Source of the DNA: Streptococcus peroris ATCC 700780
Lineage (GTDB): Bacteria; Bacillota; Bacilli; Lactobacillales; Streptococcaceae
Reading direction: 5' to 3'
DNA: 64,000 nt
Assembly (NCBI RefSeq): GCF_000187585.1
Contig: NZ_GL732463.1
Coordinates: 890,625 to 954,624, forward strand
The notes under the pieces were generated by a model, which made no database searches, was not told the DNA's origin, and was given only the letters and a program-made list of their open reading frames with translations. Both the position numbers and the translations under genes were made by a program. Within the stretch, counting starts at the first letter, position 1. The number at the start of each line of letters is the position of its first letter. Positions 7,780 to 14,343 of this stretch are shown piece by piece.

Positions 7780-7804
7780 AAAAGCAAGCCTAACAGCTTG
7801 CTTG
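7780..7804 (-). terminator. Terminator of the DUF443 operon
   Basis: Minus strand AAGCAAGC-tgttag-GCTTGCTT followed by TTTCTTTATC, directly after the stop of the 7809-8789 gene. It closes the four-gene unit that starts at about 10.9 kb. Confidence 0.85.
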
Positions 7805-7808
7805 ATAG

Positions 7809-8789
7809 TTATGGAATTAAGAATTGATTTTCATAATCTTTTGGGAGATTATAAGATATTTCTCCATTGCCATTACCAAATCGACTTTGATTAAAAATAG
7901 GAAATAGTTTGGAGTCATACTCAGTTTTTTCAGTTTTTATAGAAAAACGTTCTCTATCAAAACTAATAGTTGCAGCTACTGACGGATCCTCAAAAACCGT
8001 TTGTTTCCCTTGGGAATGCAAACTACAGTTTATAATAGCTACTTCTTCAGGATATTTCTCAAATCGAACATCAAAACGAATGTCTCTATCTATCGAAGGA
8101 GTGTATATTTGATGTTTACTTACACTTACACTGATACTTTGAATCTTTCCTAATTTCTGTTCCAATTCTGGGTCGTTTCTATACAGGTTGGTTTGGATAG
8201 CTAGTTTGAAATTTTCCTCATGTTCTTGTAGCCATCTGTTAAGTAAACCAATCATAATCTCTTTTTGAACTTTCCAGGATACATCCTTGCCTTTGCGAAC
8301 AGCAACATTCAAAAGATTATTCATCGTTTCATTCAATTTATCTTGCTCACGCTTCCAATCCCACGAGGGATCACTTGATACCTCTACTACTGATAAGTAC
8401 CATCTCCTCATAGTTTCAGGAGATTTATAAGGATTGGGTTTTATAAATGTAAAAGGACCTATACCAGCATCAGGAAAGAATAATTCTACTTTCATTGACT
8501 GCTTGCTATTATTATTAGCATAGGCTGTAAAGGAAATATGATAATTTCCACCTACATCTCCACCATTATCAAAGCCTCCTCTGGCAGAACCTGGTAAAAG
8601 TGTCACTGACTTTATATATTGCCCTTGACTGTCTATGTCTGCAATAATTTCTCTCTTGATAGAATCCTCATGATCATGAATAAACTTACCAGTGTTCCCA
8701 ATCGGTACCCTAATAAACAAATAAGACAAAGCAAGAATCATAAAGGGAACGGAAATCGCAAGGAATATCCACTTGTTCGATTTTAACAT
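7809..8789 (-). CDS. Membrane-anchored extracytoplasmic protein, unknown family
   Basis: A 326-residue protein with one N-terminal membrane segment (WIFLAISVPFMILALSYLFI, about residues 7-26) and a large hydrophilic domain that should face outside. The domain includes GGFDNGGDVGGNYHISF, an amphipathic helix around residues 165-205 and a beta-rich C-terminal half. I do not recognise it. The ATG has GGAGATATT upstream. It follows the third DUF443 gene by 60 bases and ends in a strong terminator, so it is the last gene of the DUF443 transcription unit. An externally displayed partner of the DUF443 proteins is plausible but unproven. Confidence 0.6.
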   Translation of the reverse strand: MLKSNKWIFLAISVPFMILALSYLFIRVPIGNTGKFIHDHEDSIKREIIADIDSQGQYIKSVTLLPGSARGGFDNGGDVGGNYHISFTAYANNNSKQSMKVELFFPDAGIGPFTFIKPNPYKSPETMRRWYLSVVEVSSDPSWDWKREQDKLNETMNNLLNVAVRKGKDVSWKVQKEIMIGLLNRWLQEHEENFKLAIQTNLYRNDPELEQKLGKIQSISVSVSKHQIYTPSIDRDIRFDVRFEKYPEEVAIINCSLHSQGKQTVFEDPSVAATISFDRERFSIKTEKTEYDSKLFPIFNQSRFGNGNGEISYNLPKDYENQFLIP

Positions 8790-8849
8790 AATATCTCCTA
8801 ATGCTCATTAAAAATCAGTTATAAAATAGTATTCATGTTTCTTTTTAAC

Positions 8850-9512
8850 TTACAACTTTTCTATTTTTTCAAAAATGAGTTCTTGTTTTTCGTAACTTTC
8901 TCGGAGTGGTAACATACCTAAGATCACCGTAAAGAAACCCAAAAATAAAATACTGTTAATGATAAGGATAGAGCCCTCTGTTCCATTATCAGTAAATATA
9001 TAAAATCCTAAACATCCTATAACAGCGACAAAAAGAATAGGCAAAAGTTTATACAGTTTTAACTGACGTTGTGAGCTTGCTAGTTTGAAAACTATTTGAT
9101 ACTTCGTTTCTTTACTTGAAAGCTTTTGTTGAAGATTACGACGAACCACAAAAGCAATGAACCTGAAAGTAAGATAAGCTAAGACAATAGAGAGGAAAAA
9201 CAATCCTAATTTAAAAGAAATATTATGGCTAATGTCATAACTCTTAAAGGCATTCGTAACAATCCCATAACAAGCTCCACCTATTGCTACACCTACTCCA
9301 ATACCAAGAGATTTGCTCATAGTTGGAGCTAAGCTCTCAAAACTCGTATCTCTTTTATCTAACTTTAAGCATTTAGCTGTGATTTCACTAGGAAGAGAAC
9401 CCCAGAAATAAGTCTTAGGACTAATGCTGGTCATATCCAAAAGATATTTTTCACCTTTAAATTCTACAATTTTATGAAACGTTTTATTTGTTTCTTTAAA
9501 TTTTAATTCCAT
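8850..9512 (-). CDS. DUF443 / tandem five-TM family protein (TsaI-like), copy 3
   Basis: A 220-residue integral membrane protein. It begins with a beta-rich cytosolic N-terminus of the pattern FHKIVEFKGEKYLLDMTS, then about five membrane segments in two groups around residues 72-130 and 155-205. Overall layout, length and tandem arrangement match DUF443 (PF04276, TIGR01218). In Staphylococcus aureus a DUF443 protein, TsaI, protects against the type VII-secreted membrane-depolarising toxin TspA. Its ATG is 3 bases from the stop of copy 2, so expression is likely coupled. The same role here is inference. Confidence 0.7.
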   Translation of the reverse strand: MELKFKETNKTFHKIVEFKGEKYLLDMTSISPKTYFWGSLPSEITAKCLKLDKRDTSFESLAPTMSKSLGIGVGVAIGGACYGIVTNAFKSYDISHNISFKLGLFFLSIVLAYLTFRFIAFVVRRNLQQKLSSKETKYQIVFKLASSQRQLKLYKLLPILFVAVIGCLGFYIFTDNGTEGSILIINSILFLGFFTVILGMLPLRESYEKQELIFEKIEKL

Positions 9513-9514
9513 AT

Positions 9515-10162
9515 TTACAACTCTTCAATCTCAGTCAACGTCATTGTTTTATAGTAATCTGGAATTTGTGGCATTCTTGATAGTACAAAGGCCCACCACG
9601 AAATTATACCATTTATGACCAATACAGCACTTTCATATCCACTATTAAGTCCCATAAAAAATGCCAAACATATAATGTTAATTCCAAGTGTGAAAAACAA
9701 CCAATCAATTATTCGTTTCCCTTTTGGTTCAAAAACAAGTCGACAACGTTTACTATTTGGCGGGATTCTTGATTCGAACTTTCGTACTGCAACTTTTTCA
9801 TACCAGACAGCCATGAGATAAGACAAAAATACAGAGAAAGCAAACAACACTAATTTCAGTAAAATTTGCTCACTAATTCCCCAACTAATAAATGCATCTT
9901 TCATCAATCTATGAGAAAAAACCACAAGTGGTTGAACCATGATGACCAAAGCAGTAGATGCGTTCAAGGGTGTCTTAGGTTTTATTTCAAAACTATCGTT
10001 TGATGGAGATAGCTCAACCATTTCAGCAGAAACCTCTTTAGGAAGTAAGCCGAAAAAATAGGACTTCCCTTTTATAGTAGTAGAATCTAAGATATATTTT
10101 TTATTTTTAAACTCAACGATTCTAAAAACTGCTATATTCGAATATTTAAATTTTAATTCCAC
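9515..10162 (-). CDS. DUF443 / tandem five-TM family protein (TsaI-like), copy 2
   Basis: A 215-residue paralogue of the genes on either side, with FRIVEFKNKKYILDSTT near the N-terminus and about five membrane segments. I place the start at the GTG at 10160-10162, since the two neighbours align from this methionine (MELKFK type) and GGGTGG lies 5 bases upstream. An in-frame GTG at 10171 would add three residues. The upstream 20-base block TTTGGGTGGTAAATGTGGAA is identical to that before copy 1, a footprint of the duplication. Confidence 0.7.
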   Translation of the reverse strand: MELKFKYSNIAVFRIVEFKNKKYILDSTTIKGKSYFFGLLPKEVSAEMVELSPSNDSFEIKPKTPLNASTALVIMVQPLVVFSHRLMKDAFISWGISEQILLKLVLFAFSVFLSYLMAVWYEKVAVRKFESRIPPNSKRCRLVFEPKGKRIIDWLFFTLGINIICLAFFMGLNSGYESAVLVINGIISWWAFVLSRMPQIPDYYKTMTLTEIEEL

Positions 10163-10205
10163 ATTTACCACCCAAATGCTCTCTGAATTTTTATCAGAGG
10201 CTCTA

Positions 10206-10853
10206 TTATACCTTTTTCAATTCTTTATATTGTAGGTATTTCTGTTGATAAGCATATGTCAACGGAATAACGCCAGATTCTATCCAAATGAATAGATATG
10301 CCAACATACCATTTAACACTAGGACAGCAGCTTCTGTTCCATCATCTAGTCCCATATAAATAGCTAAAGCAATTACATGTAAAATAATAAAGAGATAGGC
10401 ATGGAATTGTCTTTTTTTCTTATTATTCTGAAAGACTATTTTATATCTCTTCTTTTCTTGGGGTAAACGACTTGAAATTTCCTTTCGCGACTTCATTAAA
10501 ATACTTTGGTAAACAATATAAGCTATCAAAATAGATATGAGAAATAAAAATACCTTTAAATACGGAGAATGACTAATATTGTAATATCTAAAAATCGACG
10601 TTACTAGTTTGTACAGAACAAGGCCAAAACCAATACCTACCATACGCATTCCTGAAGAACCTGTCTTAATTTTTTTATCAAAATTTTTATTATTGCTATC
10701 AAGTTCTATCAAATCAACTTCAAGATTTCCGGGGGAAAATCCCCAGTAATAACTCTTTGGTGTCGTGGAGTTGGAATCTAAAACATACTTTTTTCCTCCC
10801 ATCTCTAACACATCAAAATAAGCAACATCTAATCCTCTAAAATTTATTTCCAC
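10206..10853 (-). CDS. DUF443 / tandem five-TM family protein (TsaI-like), copy 1
   Basis: A 215-residue paralogue with FDVLEMGGKKYVLDSNS near the N-terminus, and membrane segments near residues 66-86, 93-113, 146-166 and 172-194. I start it at the GTG at 10851-10853 to match the other two copies; an ATG at 10877 would add eight residues. It overlaps the small lipoprotein-like frame at 10837-10947 that sits directly behind punctuation module 4, so that short frame may deliver ribosomes to this start. Predicted membrane-located immunity protein, by family resemblance. Confidence 0.7.
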   Translation of the reverse strand: MEINFRGLDVAYFDVLEMGGKKYVLDSNSTTPKSYYWGFSPGNLEVDLIELDSNNKNFDKKIKTGSSGMRMVGIGFGLVLYKLVTSIFRYYNISHSPYLKVFLFLISILIAYIVYQSILMKSRKEISSRLPQEKKRYKIVFQNNKKKRQFHAYLFIILHVIALAIYMGLDDGTEAAVLVLNGMLAYLFIWIESGVIPLTYAYQQKYLQYKELKKV

Positions 10854-10947
10854 ATTTACCACCCAAACTACATCCATTCAGTGCAAAAAGTGTCAAAAAC
10901 ATTAGCATTACACTGACAACCCAAAATAAGTATTTATTTTCCTTCAT
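10837..10947 (-). CDS. Short lipoprotein-like leader peptide or truncated lipoprotein
   Basis: A 36-codon frame too short for most gene finders: MKENKYLFWVVSVMLMFL, then LFALNGC, a good lipobox, and a tail SLGGKCGNKF. The ATG (10945-10947) has GGGAGAAAGAG upstream in the same leader as the other module-driven genes. It overlaps the start of DUF443 copy 1 in another frame by 17 bases. It may be the 5' end of a lost lipoprotein gene whose body was replaced by the DUF443 array, or a genuine small lipoprotein that couples translation to copy 1. Confidence 0.45.
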   Translation of the reverse strand: MKENKYLFWVVSVMLMFLTLFALNGCSLGGKCGNKF

Positions 10948-11011
10948 CTCTTTCTCCCAAACATTCTATGCCTATTATAACATAAAAAAGAGAGAGTTTC
11001 CGCTCCCTTTA
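10948..11011 (-). promoter_or_regulatory. Punctuation module copy 4: terminator plus extended -10 promoter
   Basis: Minus-strand order: GGGAGCG...CTCTCT hairpin with T6 closing the second DUF6572 gene, TGTTATAAT (plus 10974-10982), leader GGCATAGAATGTTT and GGGAG before ATG 10947. It is nearly the same as module 1 over about 60 bases, including the flanking end of the DUF6572 gene. Confidence 0.8.
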
Positions 11012-11671
11012 TTACTCTGGTAATTCTATCTTCAAACTCATATCTGTGGGTTGTAACACCTTCTGAACCGCAGCGAGAAAGGCCAATCCGTTGTCTGATG
11101 GAGAATACTGGAAGGTAATATGGATGACTTTTTTGTCAAAGTTATCGCCATATCGCTCCACATACTGCTTACTTTCGAGGAAGTGAATGTAATTATTAAT
11201 TTTTTCTTGCAGAATTTCCAGATGGACTGCTTCTATCTCTTCCTCCCAGCAAACTGGATCCACCAGAAGAAGCTCTAAATGATTATCAACTATACCAATA
11301 GCGTCAAGTTCGCTAGGTTTCAATTTTGAGACGATGACTTGAGTGACAATTTGAGTAAATTCTTCAGGAGAAAATATTTTTTTGTTATCAGGTAAATCAT
11401 TAAAAATTAAATCAGGATTATTTCGTAAAAAAATTTTATTCGACTCTTCTTGTGTATATTGTTTTTTAGATTTCCAAAAACCATAATCTGCATAATTCAT
11501 CAATTCTTTACCAGTATGCTCTCCTGAAATATAGCTATCCACAGCTTCTTTAGGAATTTCTTGAACCACTTCTGGGCAAGTAATATTAAAAGTTGGATAA
11601 CGCAAGAAATACTTATCACCATCTTGACAAATTTCCAACATATCTTTTTGACTTACATAAATTGATTCCAT
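11012..11671 (-). CDS. DUF6572 domain-containing protein, copy 2
   Basis: A 219-residue soluble protein. Residues 117-219 are the DUF6572 domain, about six differences from the copy at 4015-4659. Residues 1-116 are divergent but include the shared module (IFLRNNPDLIFNDLP ... KIFSPEEFTQIV). The DNA of the shared 3' half is also nearly identical, and the identity runs on through the stop into punctuation module 4, so the repeat unit is gene 3' end plus module. AAAGGAG precedes the ATG. Probably an immunity-type protein; no biochemical function is established for the family. Confidence 0.75.
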   Translation of the reverse strand: MESIYVSQKDMLEICQDGDKYFLRYPTFNITCPEVVQEIPKEAVDSYISGEHTGKELMNYADYGFWKSKKQYTQEESNKIFLRNNPDLIFNDLPDNKKIFSPEEFTQIVTQVIVSKLKPSELDAIGIVDNHLELLLVDPVCWEEEIEAVHLEILQEKINNYIHFLESKQYVERYGDNFDKKVIHITFQYSPSDNGLAFLAAVQKVLQPTDMSLKIELPE

Positions 11672-11720
11672 TCTTATCTCCTTTGTCTTTTACCAAACAT
11701 CTACTAATGATACCTTATCT

Positions 11721-11888
11721 TTATAATCTATTTTTTGTATCATGAACCTTTTTGTGAATTTCCCCTACAGACTTCTTGGCCGTTTGAAGAGGTTCCAACT
11801 GCACATCAATAGTCGTAATCCGTGATTGCGCAGATGAGATGCTGGAGTAGTGTTGATTCACTTGGCTTTGAAGAGAATTCTATTTAAA
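11721..11888 (-). pseudogene. C-terminal remnant of a small coiled-coil LXG-partner-like protein
   Basis: One minus-strand frame, open from an in-frame TAG just upstream and without a start codon, reads SLQSQVNQHYSSISSAQ then ITTIDVQLEPLQTAKKSVG and EIHKKVHDTKNRL before TAA at 11721-11723. The Gln/Ser-rich heptad-like pattern resembles DUF5082/YwqH-type proteins encoded with LXG toxins of type VII systems. Its first half also resembles the fragment at 5842-5971. It lies between the ADP-ribosylglycohydrolase and DUF6572 copy 2. The family assignment is tentative. Confidence 0.45.
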
Positions 11889-11927
11889 GCAAGAGTTTAC
11901 CAATGGTTTATCGGTAAACTCTTGTTT
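11887..11927. terminator. Perfect 12-bp inverted repeat, probable terminator
   Basis: CAAGAGTTTACC (11890-11901) and GGTAAACTCTTG (11913-11924) pair perfectly around an 11-base loop. The flanks are T-rich on the plus side (TTTCATTTATTC) and weaker on the minus side. It sits where the LXG-partner remnant is cut off, so it may have arrived with the rearrangement. Confidence 0.6.
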
Positions 11928-11941
11928 CATTTATTCTATCA

Positions 11942-11977
11942 TAAAAGGGAGAGTTCTTCTGATTATTGCCCAATAAT
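11942..11977 (-). terminator. Terminator after the ADP-ribosylglycohydrolase gene
   Basis: Minus strand AGTTCTTATTATTGGGCAATAATCAGAAGAACT hairpin followed by CTCCCTTTTAT. The stem has one bulge. The tail TATCATAAAAGGGAGAG (plus strand) resembles the hairpin and -10 region of the punctuation modules, so this may be a diverged relative of them. Confidence 0.55.
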
Positions 11978-11982
11978 AAGAA

Positions 11983-12978
11983 CTATTTACATTGTTTATA
12001 TAAGTGTTCCAGTAATTGCAGACATTTTTCGTCAATCAATTCTCTATTAGCCAGCTGTTGAATCCATTTTTCTGGGATGCCATCCAGTTGATAGTGGGCA
12101 CCAGCTAAAGTACCTGTAATGGCACCGATGGTATCGGTATCCCCTCCAAGATTAACGGCTTTTAGAACAGCTTCTTCAAAACTATCTGTTGTACCTAAAC
12201 ACCAGAGACAAGCCTTCAAGGTATCAACAACATAGCCTGTGGAAGCAATATCTTCCCTAGATTTTTGATAAAATTCTCTATCAAATATTTCTCTAAAATG
12301 TTCCTGATACTCTTCCCAGTATTCTGGTTTTTTCTTGAAATAATCTTCAAGATAAGGTTTTGATTGACAAAGTAATTTTTCTAAACGAATGTTAAGAAGA
12401 AAACCGATTAAAAGCTGGACATAAAGAATAGATGCCACGATAGACCTTGGATGAGCATGAGTCAGCTTAGTATATTGCTCAATTATTTTTGATCTATAAC
12501 TGAAATCAAAATTTTCATATAAGAGCAGAGCTAAGGGAGATATCCTCATCAGAGCTCCATTGCCATTATCTCTCTCACTAGTTCCTCCACACTTCTCTGG
12601 AGAGATTCCTGCCAAATACCGTTCAATCGCCTGATTAGTCGCAACACCAATATCAAAGCAATATCCAAAAGGTGTGAGGTAGCCCTGACGATAAGCTACA
12701 AATTTATCCATCAACCCATTCAAATCAGAATCCTCACACAGGTGTTCAATAAGTGCTAAGGATAAAGAAGTATCATCTGACCAGGTACCAGCTGGTTGAT
12801 TATAGGTTCCATAACCCACCATATCTGAAACATGATAGGTATCTCTATCTCTGAACTCTACAGGGACTCCCAGTGCATCACCTATAGCTAGACCAAAGAT
12901 AACCGAATTTATTTTTTGTTTAAGATTATATTTTCTATACTGATTTGAATCATCTTCCCATTTATCTCTTAATCTCAT
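11983..12978 (-). CDS. ADP-ribosylglycohydrolase family protein (probable immunity enzyme)
   Basis: A 331-residue enzyme of the DraG/ARH family, which hydrolyses ADP-ribose from modified targets. The dinuclear metal-site motifs are intact: GLAIGDALGVPVEF (about 31-44), TWSDDTSLSLAL (about 65-76), NGNGALMRISPLAL (about 143-156) and NLGGDTDTIGAITG (about 279-292). GGAG lies 5 bases before the ATG. The gene begins 9 bases after the end of a broken ADP-ribosyltransferase domain (12988-13310). That pairing is the arrangement expected when the enzyme reverses the damage done by its own toxin, as known for Tri1 in Serratia. The immunity role is inference; the enzyme family is clear. Confidence 0.85.
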   Translation of the reverse strand: MRLRDKWEDDSNQYRKYNLKQKINSVIFGLAIGDALGVPVEFRDRDTYHVSDMVGYGTYNQPAGTWSDDTSLSLALIEHLCEDSDLNGLMDKFVAYRQGYLTPFGYCFDIGVATNQAIERYLAGISPEKCGGTSERDNGNGALMRISPLALLLYENFDFSYRSKIIEQYTKLTHAHPRSIVASILYVQLLIGFLLNIRLEKLLCQSKPYLEDYFKKKPEYWEEYQEHFREIFDREFYQKSREDIASTGYVVDTLKACLWCLGTTDSFEEAVLKAVNLGGDTDTIGAITGTLAGAHYQLDGIPEKWIQQLANRELIDEKCLQLLEHLYKQCK

Positions 12979-12987
12979 AGCCTTCTC

Positions 12988-13310
12988 CTATTCTATTAAA
13001 TCCATTTTTAGAATAATTTTATGATCAACTTTATCTATACCCTTTATTAAGAATTTCAATTTCTTGTCTACAATAACTCATTTTCATTAGGGAACATACT
13101 GAAAGCAGTAACCATCCCTCCTTTAGAACCTTTTGGTTCGTTGATTTCTCATCTTACGTCATCATCAAAAGGCGTAACAACTGAAGTACTAATAAAAGCT
13201 CGATCTTCAAAAATTTTTCTAACTAACGAATATTTTTCGGATTTCAAATGTAGAAGATTTTATAATTTCACCATTTTCTATTAGCTGATGTTTTTTTATA
13301 TTCTAGCATT
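12988..13310 (-). pseudogene. Decayed ADP-ribosyltransferase toxin domain
   Basis: The minus strand reads KIFEDRAFISTSVVTPFDDD, an in-frame TGA (13149-13151), then EINEPKGSKGGMVTAFSMFP and NENELL. This is the core of an arginine-type (R-S-E) ADP-ribosyltransferase: the STS motif (13182-13190), the PKGSKG strand and the catalytic ExE glutamates (ENE, 13077-13085). A frameshift at 13068-13070 is followed by KLKFLIKGIDKVDHKIIL and KMDLIE, the usual last strand, and a TAG at 12988-12990. Upstream of about 13250 the frame is broken again and the N-terminal delivery region is gone. It ends 9 bases before the ADP-ribosylglycohydrolase ATG. Confidence 0.75.
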
Positions 13311-13402
13311 GTATCAACCTTTCATCTGAGAATACCTACGTTAATCAGTCTTTTAATGATTTCTTCTTATTCTTGTTAAATCAATATCTTTTCATCACAC
13401 TG
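13311..13402. other. Non-coding gap between SUKH gene and toxin remnant
   Basis: AT-rich stretch downstream of the SUKH gene stop. I see no clean terminator, promoter or open frame. It probably holds further unrecognisable toxin-domain decay. Confidence 0.4.
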
Positions 13403-13876
13403 CTAATCCTGTAGCATATCTAAAAACTCTGTAAAGTTATTAGCTACAAACTCTATAGCAGGTTCTAGCTCGTAGGATTCTTCGTGATACCAGATACAAA
13501 TGCTTGGATTTTCGGAATCCTCTATATAATTTAAACAAAGAAAGTCGCCACCGAACAATGCTGCTATGGGGACCAACTCAAACCCCAAAATATCTTCATG
13601 GACAAACAAACGTTCATCCAGTTGGGACATTACAACATCAATGTCATACACACCTAGTGGATTGTCTTTTGTGTTTTCTAATACACACAAGAATCCTTCA
13701 ATCAAAAATGACCTATTTTTTAAAGAAAATAAATTTTTAGGAGGACGAAAACCATTTTTTCTCATTATAAAATTCTTATAATCGTCAGGTAATCGAACTT
13801 TCCACGCTACTTCTCTTTCCTGTAATAGCGCATCAGTTGGCAAAGGATAGATGATTGATTGATCTTGTTGGGGCAT
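13403..13876 (-). CDS. SMI1/KNR4 (SUKH) family immunity protein
   Basis: A 157-residue cytosolic protein of the SUKH superfamily. The family pattern is visible: EREVAWKVRLPDDYKNFIMRKNG (W and LP..Y..F...NG) near residues 20-45, then the LVPIAALFGGDFLCLNY segment (about 105-121) and an IWYHEE strand with C-terminal FVANNFTEFLDML helix. SUKH proteins are common immunity proteins against contact-dependent and polymorphic toxins, usually nucleases or deaminases. AGGAGAAGCT precedes the ATG, and the gene follows DUF600 copy 3 by 11 bases, so it is co-transcribed with the DUF600 cluster. Confidence 0.85.
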   Translation of the reverse strand: MPQQDQSIIYPLPTDALLQEREVAWKVRLPDDYKNFIMRKNGFRPPKNLFSLKNRSFLIEGFLCVLENTKDNPLGVYDIDVVMSQLDERLFVHEDILGFELVPIAALFGGDFLCLNYIEDSENPSICIWYHEESYELEPAIEFVANNFTEFLDMLQD

Positions 13877-13887
13877 AGCTTCTTCTC

Positions 13888-14337
13888 CTATAGTTGCTTG
13901 TTTTTTACTTCCTCAAACCATTTTTCAAACTCTAGACGTGGAATCAATTCCTCATCCTTGTCATAACGCCCTTCATAACTATAGCGACTATCAAGACTGT
14001 TTTTCTTGGCATCATAAATCAACCACATTTCAGTTGGATGTTCACGGTCATATTCTTGGCAAACATCAAGCATTTTCTGTATATCTTCAAGACCAAACCG
14101 TTGTACTGCTACCATCATATTTTTTGAAGTATCTACTTTTTTATTTAAAATTTCATTCACCGCATACATTTTTGTCACAGTTCCATTAATTTTATAAAAA
14201 ACATCAAAAGAAAGTAATGCTTCTTCAGATATGCAATAAATATATACTTTTTCTGCCTGATTTTGGACATATTCTAGTGCTAACGAAATCATGCTAGCTT
14301 GAACTTCCATAAATTTATCTTCAAATTGTATCATCAT
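13888..14337 (-). CDS. DUF600/YezG-like immunity protein, copy 3
   Basis: A 149-residue soluble protein. It begins FEDKFMEVQASMISLALEYV and ends TEMWLIYDAKKNSLDSRYSY, then EFEKWFEEVKNKQL. The layout (N-terminal helix, YIYCISEE-type strand, CQEY..EHPTE helix, IYD strand, acidic C-terminal helix) matches streptococcal DUF600 proteins. YezG, a DUF600 member, is the antitoxin of the LXG nuclease YeeF in Bacillus. Two ATG codons are adjacent at 14332-14337; the second has better spacing to AGGAG. The central third differs most among the copies. Confidence 0.65.
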   Translation of the reverse strand: MMIQFEDKFMEVQASMISLALEYVQNQAEKVYIYCISEEALLSFDVFYKINGTVTKMYAVNEILNKKVDTSKNMMVAVQRFGLEDIQKMLDVCQEYDREHPTEMWLIYDAKKNSLDSRYSYEGRYDKDEELIPRLEFEKWFEEVKNKQL

Positions 14338-14343
14338 CTTCTC

